Positions 1 through 5,039 are shown, counted from the stretch's first letter. The stretch: DNA of 5,039 nt from an uncultured Holophagaceae bacterium (GCA_903890595.1 CAITBU010000161.1:1-5039); one strand, 5' to 3'. The notes: generated by a model not told the origin, from the letters alone. Made by a program: numbers and translations.

Positions 1-228
1 CGCCTGCACCTGGGATGCGGAGGCGTCCACGCCGGTCACCTCGAAGCCCCGGGAGGCCAGGAAGCGGCTGTGCTCGCCGCTGCCACAGCCCAGGTCCAGC
101 ACCCGCCGGGATGGGCCCCCACCCAGCGTCTGCTCCAGCAGCGGGGCTTCCCGCCGGATCCGCTCGGGCCAGGCGATGAGGCCCCGGTAGGCCATGCGTC
201 CGTAGTGGTCCTGCTCGGGCTTGTCCAT
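1..228 (-). CDS. Class I SAM-dependent methyltransferase, N-terminal part (cut by window edge)
   Basis: The 76 codons visible begin MDKPEQDHYGRMAYRG and run off the left edge with no stop. Residues 43-54 read VLDLGCGSGEHS, the glycine-rich motif I that binds S-adenosylmethionine in Rossmann-fold methyltransferases. GVDAS at 66-70 follows, with Asp68 in the position that usually contacts the SAM ribose. The fold is therefore clear, but the substrate-recognition part is missing, so small-molecule, protein and RNA targets all remain possible. The start is the ATG at 228-226; a weak AAAGG lies about 13 nt upstream, so the ribosome-binding site is not strong. The gene reads in the same direction as trmO, 142 bp downstream of it. 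Co-transcription is possible but the gap with repeats argues against a tight operon. Confidence 0.85.
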   Translation of the reverse strand, partial: MDKPEQDHYGRMAYRGLIAWPERIRREAPLLEQTLGGGPSRRVLDLGCGSGEHSRFLASRGFEVTGVDASASQVQA

Positions 229-322
229 GGGACGAGTCTAGCCTTTCCCGTAGGCTGGGCAGCCCTTAGAGCGAGAGTTCCCCTGACGTTCATTCACGTC
301 GAAAAGAAACGACTGAAGGAAC

Positions 323-356
323 GCAGAGGAAAGCCGAGGAGCAGAGGAAAGCGGAG
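323..356. repeat. Purine-rich 18-bp-period tandem repeat between trmO and the methyltransferase gene
   Basis: Two 16-base copies, gcagaggaaagccgag (323-338) and gcagaggaaagcggag (341-356), differ at one base and are spaced 18 bp apart. The surrounding 301-358 stretch is almost entirely purine on the plus strand. The 9-mer ACGCAGAGG at 321-329 differs by one base from ACGCAAAGG at 4542-4550 in the other repeat-bearing gap, so both may belong to one intergenic repeat family; that link is inference. The repeat lies just downstream of the trmO stop on the transcribed minus strand. I see no convincing terminator in the rest of the 229-370 gap: a short GACGT/ACGTC stem has no following T-tract. Confidence 0.6.
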
Positions 357-370
357 AGCAGCCCCCCGGT

Positions 371-895
371 TCATTTTGTCGCGGGCCTTGGCTTCTTCGG
401 CCCGGGCGCTGAGTGGACTCCGGTGGCGGCATCCACGGCGTCGATCCAGCCGGCGCGGGCTTTGGGGAAGGCGTCGGCGTAGGGGACGTAGGGCTTGATG
501 TCCAGGACGGGTGTGCCGTCCAGCAGGTCCACCCCCCGCAGACGCAGGGTGCGCCCCTCCACGGCCACCAGCTCCACACACGACAGCCCGATGGGGTTGG
601 GCCGGTGGGGCGACCGGGTGGCCAGCACGCCGCGCTTGCCTTTGGGCCCCCGGGGCGGCTGCACCAGCGGCGCCCAGCCCTCGCTGAGGTGGAACACGAA
701 GATCAGCCAGATGCGCTCGAAGCCCGCTAGGTCCCGTAGCACCGTCTCCGGCAGGTCGGCAGCCAGCTCCAGCGTGGCCTCCACCACGGCGCCAGACTCG
801 GTGCCCGCCACCACCGTGGGCTGGTGCGGCGCGTCGATGCGCTTCGCGTAAGGCGAGCGCACGAAGCCGATGGGGCGGAAAGAAGGCATCTCCAT
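371..895 (-). CDS. trmO: TrmO/TsaA-family tRNA (N6-threonylcarbamoyladenosine37-N6)-methyltransferase
   Basis: The 174-residue protein matches the TrmO (YaeB/TsaA) beta-barrel family, which uses SAM to methylate t6A37 to m6t6A in ANN-decoding tRNAs. Visible family signatures are the N-terminal FRPIGFVRSPY (6-16), FERIWLIFVFHLS (59-71), the highly conserved TRSPHRPNPIGLS (93-105), and GVDLLDGTPVLDIKPYVPYAD (121-141). The length fits the catalytic domain alone; the roughly 235-residue E. coli enzyme has an extra C-terminal domain that is absent here. The frame is open further upstream, but that extra sequence is arginine/serine-rich and overlaps the divergent hydrolase gene. I therefore chose the ATG at 895, six bases before a second ATG at 889. 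Neither has a clear Shine-Dalgarno. The family assignment is secure; activity on tRNA is inferred from the family. Confidence 0.92.
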   Translation of the reverse strand: MEMPSFRPIGFVRSPYAKRIDAPHQPTVVAGTESGAVVEATLELAADLPETVLRDLAGFERIWLIFVFHLSEGWAPLVQPPRGPKGKRGVLATRSPHRPNPIGLSCVELVAVEGRTLRLRGVDLLDGTPVLDIKPYVPYADAFPKARAGWIDAVDAATGVHSAPGPKKPRPATK

Positions 896-944
896 GCTGG
901 AAGGGTAGCGGGTTGCACCCCTAGGATGGAGAAGGGAGGCCGCC

Positions 945-1742
945 GTGCCCATGCAGCACCTGGTCCTGGAGGGCCGCCGCGTCGAGTACCGGGATGTTCC
1001 GGCCACGGTCGCAGGGCGGCCCGTGCTGGTACTGCTCCACGAGGGGCTGGGCTCGGCCTCCATGTGGGGCAAGTTCCCGGAGCGCCTGGCAGAGGCCACG
1101 GGCTGCCGGGTCCTGGTGCCTTCCCGCGCGGGCTACGGCCAGTCGGAGCCCTATCCCGAGCCCCGCAACGCCCGCTATCAGCACCGGGAGGGGGAGGAGG
1201 CCCTGCCCGCCTTCCTGGCCGCCCTGGGGGTGCTTCGCCCCGTGGTCATCGGCCACAGCGACGGCGGCACCATGGCCCTGCTCTATGCCGCAGCCCACCC
1301 GGAAGCCCCCCTGGGCATCGCCCTCATGGCCCCCCACGAGTTCATCGAGGAGGAGACCCTGGCGGGCATCCGGGCTGCGGGCGAGGTCTGGCGCACCACC
1401 GAGTGGCCCGCCCGCCTGGCCCGCCACCATGCCGACGCCGCCCGGGTGTTCCGCGAGTGGCACGACATCTGGCTCTCCCCGGAGTACCGCCACTGGAACA
1501 TCGTGGACCGCCTGCCCCACATCACCTGCCCCATCCTGGCCATCCAGGGTGTGGAGGACGAGTACGCCAGCCTGCGCCAGATCGAGGTCATCGCCGAACA
1601 AGTCCCCGGCACCCGCCTGCTGGCCCTCCCAGACTGCGGGCACTCCCCCCACCGGGACCAGCCCGCCGCCGTGCTCGCCGCGCTCGCCGACTTCATCAAC
1701 ACCCTGGCCCAGTCCTCAGGCCCCGCCACCACGCAGGAATAA
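945..1742 (+). CDS. Alpha/beta-fold hydrolase with intact Ser-Asp-His triad
   Basis: This 265-residue protein shows the full alpha/beta hydrolase layout. The strand PVLVLLHEGLGS (26-37) carries the HEG oxyanion-hole region, and the nucleophile elbow GHSDGG (103-108) has Ser105. The likely acid is Asp205 in IQGVEDEY (200-207), and the catalytic His is His233 in CGHSPHRDQP (231-240). Length is normal and no signal peptide is visible, so it is probably cytoplasmic. The acid segment and CGHSPHRDQP resemble a common group of uncharacterised hydrolases; the substrate cannot be read from sequence. I chose GTG at 945 because GGGAGG at 934-939 sits 5 nt before it; ATG at 951 is the alternative. The gene diverges from trmO across 49 bp. 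Its TAA stop (1740-1742) is also the first part of the 8-bp target duplication of the downstream transposon, so the protein is unaltered by the insertion. Confidence 0.93.
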   Translation: MPMQHLVLEGRRVEYRDVPATVAGRPVLVLLHEGLGSASMWGKFPERLAEATGCRVLVPSRAGYGQSEPYPEPRNARYQHREGEEALPAFLAALGVLRPVVIGHSDGGTMALLYAAAHPEAPLGIALMAPHEFIEEETLAGIRAAGEVWRTTEWPARLARHHADAARVFREWHDIWLSPEYRHWNIVDRLPHITCPILAIQGVEDEYASLRQIEVIAEQVPGTRLLALPDCGHSPHRDQPAAVLAALADFINTLAQSSGPATTQE

Positions 1743-1747
1743 ACAAG
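1740..1747. repeat. Left target-site duplication TAAACAAG
   Basis: TAAACAAG abuts the left terminal inverted repeat and is repeated exactly at 4505-4512 outside the right one. The bases beyond differ, so the duplication is exactly 8 bp, the length known for IS1595-family insertions. Its first three bases are the hydrolase stop codon. Confidence 0.95.
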
Positions 1748-1772
1748 CCTGATTATCGGCGAGCCTCAGCCT
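1748..1772 (+). repeat. Left terminal inverted repeat (IRL)
   Basis: It begins CCTGATTATCGGCG and is the reverse complement of 4480-4504 except at positions 15 and 16 (AG here, TC in the right copy). Matching stops after position 25, which defines the repeat length. These ends are the expected transposase-binding and cleavage sites. Confidence 0.93.
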
Positions 1773-1936
1773 AAGGCCGTAACACGATGGTGGCCTTCGG
1801 ACGCCTATGGACCAGCGGGCAGATTCGTCCACCACGGGGGGGAGGCCGTCCTGGACTAGAATTGAGTTGCGACAGACGGAACGGAAACTTGTTCAGCAGA
1901 CATCAGCAGCAAGAAGGCGTTAAGGGAAAGATCATC

Positions 1937-2251
1937 ATGGGACTCAAGGGACCGAAGCACAGCCAAGGCGCCCCTAAGGCGGTGGAGACTTCCGTCGGGA
2001 AAAGCCTCGGGGATTCTACTCAAAGGGCGACGCTCATTGAACCGTCGAAGGCGCAGGGTTCTTCAGGCGTGAAGATGTATCCAGGCGAGGGTGAGGTGAG
2101 AACATCGGCCTCAGTCTCGATGGATGTCGGTGGCCCAGTGGGTGCCGATGAGCCCACCGGCTTGGCCGAGGATTTCCTGGCACCTTCGCCCCAGCCGGAT
2201 ATTGCGGTGATGCGAATAGACCCCATATTCAGATCAGGATATGATCTGAAT
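1937..2251 (+). other. Open in-frame extension upstream of the Fic domain (possible N-terminal leader of the Fic protein)
   Basis: The Fic reading frame stays open for 155 codons upstream of the expected start, back to an ATG at 1787. From the ATG at 1937, preceded by AAGGGAAAG at 1922-1930, codon use looks coding-like, with frequent G in first position. It would add 105 residues beginning MGLKGPKHSQGAPKAVETS. They are rich in Gly, Ser, Pro, Lys and Glu, have no recognisable domain, and look disordered. If translated, the Fic protein would be 481 residues instead of 376. The stretch 1773-1936 looks much less coding-like. An untranslated leader is the alternative, favoured by the palindrome at 2217-2261 and by the usual length of DUF4172-Fic proteins. 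I cannot decide between them. Confidence 0.4.
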
Positions 2252-2261
2252 ATGGGGTCTA
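2217..2261. promoter_or_regulatory. Perfect 20-bp inverted repeat covering the Fic start codon
   Basis: Arms 2217-2236 and 2242-2261 are exact reverse complements over all 20 bases, separated by the 5-base loop GGATA (2237-2241). The right arm contains the Fic ATG (2252-2254). The Shine-Dalgarno-like AGGA (2236-2239) falls at the loop. As RNA this would be a very stable hairpin burying the start codon; as DNA it is a symmetric site suited to a dimeric repressor. The winged-helix domain at the Fic C-terminus makes autoregulation a reasonable guess. It is not a standard terminator, since no T-tract follows. Confidence 0.75.
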
Positions 2262-3382
2262 AGTGGATCTGGCAGCAAATCGGTTGGCCCAAGTTCTCTT
2301 GGGACAAGGGGGCATTGGTTGTCCCACTTGCAAAGGCTGAAGGGGCTCAGGGGCGCCTTCGGATGCTGAGTCAAATCCTTAGTCCCGCGATGACCCAGGA
2401 GGCCTTGGCCGAGATTCTGAAAGTCGAAGGAGTCAGCACCAGCGCCATCGAAGGGAAATACCTGGACCCGGGATCAGTTGCGGCCTCTGTTGCGAGGCAC
2501 CTTGGACTCCCTGCTCCCGAAGGGGCATCCGTGTCCCGGGACTCGGAGGGTGTGATCAGCGTGCTCATGGACGCCACTGCTCGCTTCCAGGAACCCCTGA
2601 CTGAAGCACGGCTGTGCGGGTGGCAGAAGTCTATGTTCCCTGAGTCAAAGGACCAAAAGGGGATTCTTGTCGGCGCTCTCCGGGAGGGGTGGGTTGGCGT
2701 GTTGTCTGGAACCATTGGGCGTGAACGGGTTCATTTCGAGGGAGTCCCAGCACACACAGTCAAGGAGAACCTCCAGCGATTCCTCGATTGGTTCAACGCC
2801 TCGGCGGAGGAACCCGCCTTGGTACGGGCGGGCATCGCGCACCTGTGGCTGGTAACAATTCACCCCTTTGACGACGGAAACGGTCGTGTATCTCGGGCGG
2901 TGACGGACCTGGCGATAGCCCAGATGGAAAGGCGTCCGGACTACCTCTTCAGGATGTCGGGGCGCATCGAGGCGGTGAAGGGCGACTACTACGCGGCATT
3001 GATTGAAGCACAGGGCTTTGGGAAAGGGCTGGACATCACGCCATGGCTAGTCTGGTTCTCGAATCAGGTCGCAGAGGCTTGCTCTAGTTCAGAGAAGATC
3101 ATTCAGCGGACACTGGCCAAGGCCACCTTCTGGGTCCATCACAGCGGGACGGACCTTAACCCACATCAGCGCAAAGCCCTCAACCGCCTACTGGACGCTG
3201 GCCCCGGTGGGTTTGCGGGCGGGCTGACGGCTAAGAAATACGCGGGCCTGACTCATGTCTCGATCCCAACAGCCACCAGACACCTCGCCGAGTTGGTGGT
3301 GCTGGGATGTTTGATCCAGAGTGGTGGCGGAAGGAGCACCTCATACGACATTCCCTGGGAGCAGTTCATCATTCAACCCTAG
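2252..3382 (+). CDS. Fic-family protein AMP-transferase (DUF4172-Fic-winged helix), transposon passenger
   Basis: From the ATG at 2252 the protein has 376 residues, normal for this family. Residues 4-18 (KWIWQQIGWPKFSWD) open the DUF4172 domain. TSAIEG (63-68) fits the inhibitory [S/T]xxxE[G/N] motif of class II Fic proteins, with Glu67 the residue that blocks productive ATP binding. The catalytic core is HPFDDGNGRVSR (204-215), with His204 the general base and the GNGR segment the phosphate-binding anion hole. All key residues are present, so it should be an active, self-inhibited enzyme that transfers AMP from ATP to hydroxyl side chains of target proteins. Residues about 301-365 form a winged helix-turn-helix, with SIPTATRHLAELVVLG as the likely recognition region. 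The target is unknown. The start follows homology to the DUF4172 N-terminus; AGGA lies 12 nt upstream, and start codon and AGGA both sit in a 45-bp palindrome. An upstream start (1937) is possible. Confidence 0.9.
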   Translation: MGSKWIWQQIGWPKFSWDKGALVVPLAKAEGAQGRLRMLSQILSPAMTQEALAEILKVEGVSTSAIEGKYLDPGSVAASVARHLGLPAPEGASVSRDSEGVISVLMDATARFQEPLTEARLCGWQKSMFPESKDQKGILVGALREGWVGVLSGTIGRERVHFEGVPAHTVKENLQRFLDWFNASAEEPALVRAGIAHLWLVTIHPFDDGNGRVSRAVTDLAIAQMERRPDYLFRMSGRIEAVKGDYYAALIEAQGFGKGLDITPWLVWFSNQVAEACSSSEKIIQRTLAKATFWVHHSGTDLNPHQRKALNRLLDAGPGGFAGGLTAKKYAGLTHVSIPTATRHLAELVVLGCLIQSGGGRSTSYDIPWEQFIIQP

Positions 3383-3413
3383 TGCGGAAACCAGCGGCAG
3401 GGACTTGACTGTG

Positions 3414-4370
3414 TTAGGTTGCCCGCCGCAGCCACCCCAGTCCCAGGAGTGGCTGCGGCATGGCTGGAGTCCGTACGGCCACGGTGAGCAACCTGGGTAG
3501 TATCGACTTTAGGTCGAAACGCCTGTTGAAACGGCATTGGAACTCAGCCAGGTAGCGGTCCAGATGCACCTTCCCTACCCAGCGGGTCACGCCTACCAGG
3601 TTCCCCTTCAGGTTCCCCAGGACAGTGTTCACCCAGGGGAAGGCCGGGTGCTTGGCGGATCGCCAGCCGCCAGGCATCTTGTGGGGTTCGTGCTTGAACC
3701 CGGCTTCCTCTAGGAAGTTGTAGGCCTGCCAGCCATCCGTCAGGATCGTGGAGCCCTTGGCGAACCCATGCCCGAACCAGGGCTTCAGGTCCCTGGCAGC
3801 CACATGCCTCAGTGCCTTCATCCGCAGATGCAGGACGGATGCGGGATTGTCCGGGTCGGTCTGGACGGCGACAACGAAGGGGGTCTTACCGGCGGCGCCA
3901 CGGCCACGCTTCCCCAGGTGGCGCTCCCCACCAACATAGGCGTCGTCCACCTCGATCCGACCAGAGAGGACCGTCAGCGCCTCCCGCTCCAGCATCACCT
4001 GGAGGATCTTCTGCTTCATGTTCCAGGCGGTTTCGTAGCACACCCCAAGCTGGCGCTTCAATTCCAGGGCCGAGACGGAGTGCTTGCCTTGGGTCAGCAG
4101 GTGCATGGCCTGGAACCAGACCGCGAGGGGGAGCTTCGTGCTCTGGAAGATGGTTCCTGCGGTCGGGCTGGTCTGCTTCCGGCAGTCCTGGCACTGAAAC
4201 AGGCCACGAGACAGGGCGCAGTGCCTTGTGGACCCGCACTCTGGACACAAGAAGCCCTGGGGCCAACGAGCGTTACAGATGGCCTCGACGCACTGCTCCT
4301 CGGTGCCGTAGCGGGCCATGAACTCCCGGAGGGAGAAGCCCTTCTGGAATTGGATGTCATACCTCGGCAT
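3414..4370 (-). CDS. IS1595-family (ISXO2-like) transposase, DDNK type
   Basis: The 318-residue protein has the family layout. An N-terminal segment QFQKGFSLREFMARYGTEEQ (7-26) leads into a zinc ribbon (CPEC at 42-45 and CQDC at 60-63), then a helix-turn-helix-like region around 95-120. The ISXO2-like catalytic domain starts at EVDDAYVGG (140-148). The likely catalytic residues are Asp142, Asp212 (in TDGW), Asn248 and Lys255 (WVNTVLGNLK); Asn replaces the usual Glu, as known in several IS1595 subgroups. YLAEFQCRFNRRF (273-285) is the typical C-terminal signature. I chose the ATG at 4370 because GGGGA lies 7 nt upstream and the protein then begins like its relatives (MPRYDIQF); the frame is open to an ATG at 4424 with a poorer site. 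It should bind the 25-bp ends and make the 8-bp staggered cut. It converges on the Fic gene. Nothing in it is broken. Confidence 0.95.
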   Translation of the reverse strand: MPRYDIQFQKGFSLREFMARYGTEEQCVEAICNARWPQGFLCPECGSTRHCALSRGLFQCQDCRKQTSPTAGTIFQSTKLPLAVWFQAMHLLTQGKHSVSALELKRQLGVCYETAWNMKQKILQVMLEREALTVLSGRIEVDDAYVGGERHLGKRGRGAAGKTPFVVAVQTDPDNPASVLHLRMKALRHVAARDLKPWFGHGFAKGSTILTDGWQAYNFLEEAGFKHEPHKMPGGWRSAKHPAFPWVNTVLGNLKGNLVGVTRWVGKVHLDRYLAEFQCRFNRRFDLKSILPRLLTVAVRTPAMPQPLLGLGWLRRAT

Positions 4371-4377
4371 GTCGCGT

Positions 4378-4405
4378 TCCCCACCGAAATTATCGGTTCC
4401 GGTGG
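4378..4405 (-). promoter_or_regulatory. Hairpin overlapping the transposase ribosome-binding site
   Basis: On the minus strand CCACCGGAA (4405-4397) can pair with TTTCGGTGG (4389-4381) in a 9-bp stem with one G-U pair and a 7-base loop (4396-4390). The Shine-Dalgarno GGGGA (4382-4378) shares two bases with the stem, so the fold would partly hide it. The loop contains the complement of ATTATCGG, the core of the terminal repeats. A role in keeping transposase synthesis low, especially from read-through RNA, is inference. Confidence 0.45.
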
Positions 4406-4479
4406 TGGACGCTTTTTGTCGCATACGAAGAAACTTGAGGCAACGCCTACCCTTTTCAGGGTGCCGATGACTGGCTTTC

Positions 4480-4504
4480 AGGCTGAGGGACGCCGATAAT
4501 CAGG
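4480..4504 (-). repeat. Right terminal inverted repeat (IRR)
   Basis: Read on the minus strand from 4504 it begins CCTGATTATCGGCG and matches the left end at 23 of 25 positions. The 75 bp between it and the hairpin at 4405 hold the upstream region of the transposase gene, where I see no convincing -10/-35 pair. Confidence 0.93.
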
Positions 4505-4512
4505 TAAACAAG
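4505..4512. repeat. Right target-site duplication TAAACAAG
   Basis: An exact copy of 1740-1747, immediately outside the right inverted repeat. Joining the flanks through one copy restores the pre-insertion sequence: hydrolase stop TAA, then ACAAGATCCAACGC. Confidence 0.95.
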
Positions 4513-4626
4513 ATCCAACGCGAAGACGCGAAGACGCGAAGACGCAAAGGAATGACTCTCGGATTTGTCCTTCAACCCCCTTCCTACTTCGCTTTTCTTA
4601 GCGTCTTAGCGTCTTAGCGTTGGATC
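4512..4626. repeat. Long inverted repeat made of 8-bp units (possible 3' structure or terminator of the hydrolase gene)
   Basis: Arms 4512-4542 and 4596-4626 are reverse complements at 28 of 31 positions, around a 53-nt loop. Each arm contains three ACGCNAAG units with an 8-bp period. N is G in every left unit and T in every right unit (read on the complementary strand), so the three mismatches fall exactly one per unit. Both ends share GATCCAACGC. A T-run follows at 4635-4640, 8 nt past the stem, so a terminator for plus-strand transcription is possible. Before the transposon inserted, this structure began 5 nt after the hydrolase stop codon. Confidence 0.75.
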
Positions 4627-4647
4627 AGTTTCAATTTTTTCTATTCT
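4620..4647 (+). promoter_or_regulatory. Weak candidate sigma70-type promoter for the RsmH-like gene
   Basis: TTGGAT (4620-4625) and TATTCT (4642-4647) each match the -35 and -10 consensus at 4 of 6 positions with a 16-bp spacer. Transcription would start about 25-30 nt before the ATG at 4681. The -35 overlaps the end of the long inverted repeat. The call rests on consensus matching only. Confidence 0.3.
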
Positions 4648-4680
4648 CCCATCCCCCACGCTTGCCCCTACCATTCGGGA

Positions 4681-5039
4681 ATGACTGAAGACGAGGTTCC
4701 CCGCCGCCGGGTCCGCTACAAGGGGACGCATCCGCGGCGCTTTCAGGAGAAGTACAAGGAGCTGGCACCCGGCGACCACGCCGCGGAGCTGGAGAAGGTC
4801 ATCGCCCGGGGGCACACGCCCGCCGGAACTCACCGGCCCATCTGCGTGGCAGAGATCCTCGCGGTGCTGAACCCCCAGCCCGGTGAGGTGGCCCTGGACG
4901 CCACCCTGGGCTACGGCGGCCACACCCGGGAGCTGCTGCCCCGCCTGCTGCCGGGCGGGCACCTCTACGGCGTGGATGTGGACCCCCTGGAGCTACCCCG
5001 CACCGAGGCCCGCCTGCGGGACCTGGGCTTCGGCGAGGA
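4681..5039 (+). CDS. RsmH/MraW-like SAM-dependent methyltransferase, N-terminal part (cut by window edge)
   Basis: The 119 complete codons visible show the RsmH (MraW) signature region: THRPICVAEIL (50-60), corresponding to the HxPVxxxExL start of the family; LDATLGYGGHTREL (72-85), the SAM-binding motif I; and GVDVDP (97-102), motif II. RsmH methylates N4 of C1402 in 16S rRNA. Here about 45 extra residues precede that region, including RYKGTHPRRFQEKYKEL (12-28), and no mraZ or cell-division gene is next to it. It may therefore be a paralogous subfamily rather than the housekeeping rsmH, so I give no symbol. ATG 4681 is the only reasonable start seen. Its ribosome-binding site is poor (GGGA directly against the ATG). 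The substrate is inferred only from the family. Confidence 0.82.
   Translation, partial: MTEDEVPRRRVRYKGTHPRRFQEKYKELAPGDHAAELEKVIARGHTPAGTHRPICVAEILAVLNPQPGEVALDATLGYGGHTRELLPRLLPGGHLYGVDVDPLELPRTEARLRDLGFGE

Larger units (their letters stand above)
1748..4504. mobile_element. Complete IS1595-family transposon carrying a Fic passenger gene
   Basis: The 2757-bp element is bounded by 25-bp inverted repeats (1748-1772 and 4480-4504) matching at 23 of 25 positions, and by identical 8-bp direct repeats. Inside are an intact IS1595-type transposase on the minus strand and a Fic-family gene on the plus strand, meeting tail to tail with 31 bp between their stop codons. Simple IS1595 elements are about 1 kb. 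Longer members with passenger genes are known in the family, and this one fits that class. Third codon positions are less G/C-biased in the Fic gene than in the flanking genes, suggesting a foreign origin. Intact ends, exact duplications and an open transposase frame suggest a fairly recent, possibly still active insertion. I do not recognise a named element. Confidence 0.93.

Noticed and set aside
896..1099. Upstream extension of the trmO frame to an ATG at 1099
   Set aside because: The extra 68 residues are low-complexity, unlike TrmO N-termini, and lie over the hydrolase gene; the family match begins at FRPIGFVRSPY.
824..1774. Long open frames on both strands over the hydrolase gene
   Set aside because: They are Pro/Arg/Gly-rich shadows typical of GC-rich DNA; only the 945-1742 frame shows conserved motifs and a catalytic triad.
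1773..1797. AAGGCC/GGCCTT inverted repeat just inside the left end
   Set aside because: Only six base pairs with a 13-base loop; expected by chance in GC-rich DNA.
1857..1862. TAGAAT as a -10 box for the Fic transcript
   Set aside because: It is one base off consensus, but no -35 element lies at a suitable distance and there is no extended -10, so it is not listed as a promoter.
3768..4499. 243-codon plus-strand open frame opposite the transposase
   Set aside because: It is antisense to a clearly conserved transposase, has no recognisable domain, and crosses the right inverted repeat.
4519..4548. Short regular repeats suggestive of a CRISPR array
   Set aside because: The period is 8 bp with no unique spacers, and the units form an inverted pair rather than a repeat-spacer array.
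4606..4962. 118-codon minus-strand open frame opposite the RsmH-like gene
   Set aside because: It runs antisense to strong methyltransferase motifs and starts within the coding region of that gene; it is a composition artefact.

Overview
The window is GC-rich bacterial chromosome (flanking genes strongly biased to G/C at third codon positions) interrupted by one complete mobile element. No rRNA, tRNA or CRISPR is visible. The organism cannot be fixed from these genes. A high-GC Gram-negative or Acidobacteriota-like host is plausible, but this is a low-confidence inference.

Left flank (1-1747). The minus strand carries the N-terminal part of a class I SAM methyltransferase (running off the left edge), and upstream of it a TrmO/TsaA-type tRNA methyltransferase. 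The 142-bp gap between them holds a purine-rich tandem repeat. Divergent from trmO, 49 bp away, is a plus-strand alpha/beta hydrolase with an intact catalytic triad. Its TAA stop forms the first three bases of an 8-bp target duplication.

Mobile element (1748-4504, 2757 bp). A 25-bp terminal inverted repeat (23/25 identical) lies at each end, flanked by the direct repeat TAAACAAG. The element encodes an IS1595-family (ISXO2-like, DDNK-type) transposase on the minus strand. Converging on it from the plus strand is a passenger gene: a Fic-family AMP-transferase (DUF4172, inhibitory motif, HPFDDGNGR core, C-terminal winged helix). The expected Fic start codon lies inside a perfect 20-bp inverted repeat whose loop carries a Shine-Dalgarno-like AGGA. 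A second, smaller hairpin overlaps the transposase ribosome-binding site. Both genes of the element therefore appear to have structured start regions, which could limit expression from read-through transcripts.

Right flank (4505-5039). Directly after the second target duplication is an inverted repeat with 31-nt arms built of 8-bp units. Before the insertion it lay a few bases past the hydrolase stop and was probably that gene's 3' structure. It is followed by a candidate promoter and the 5' part of an RsmH/MraW-like methyltransferase with an N-terminal extension, which runs off the right edge.

The main find is the transposon-borne Fic enzyme with its start-codon palindrome. The element inserted exactly at a stop codon, leaving the host protein intact but separating the gene from its 3' inverted repeat.
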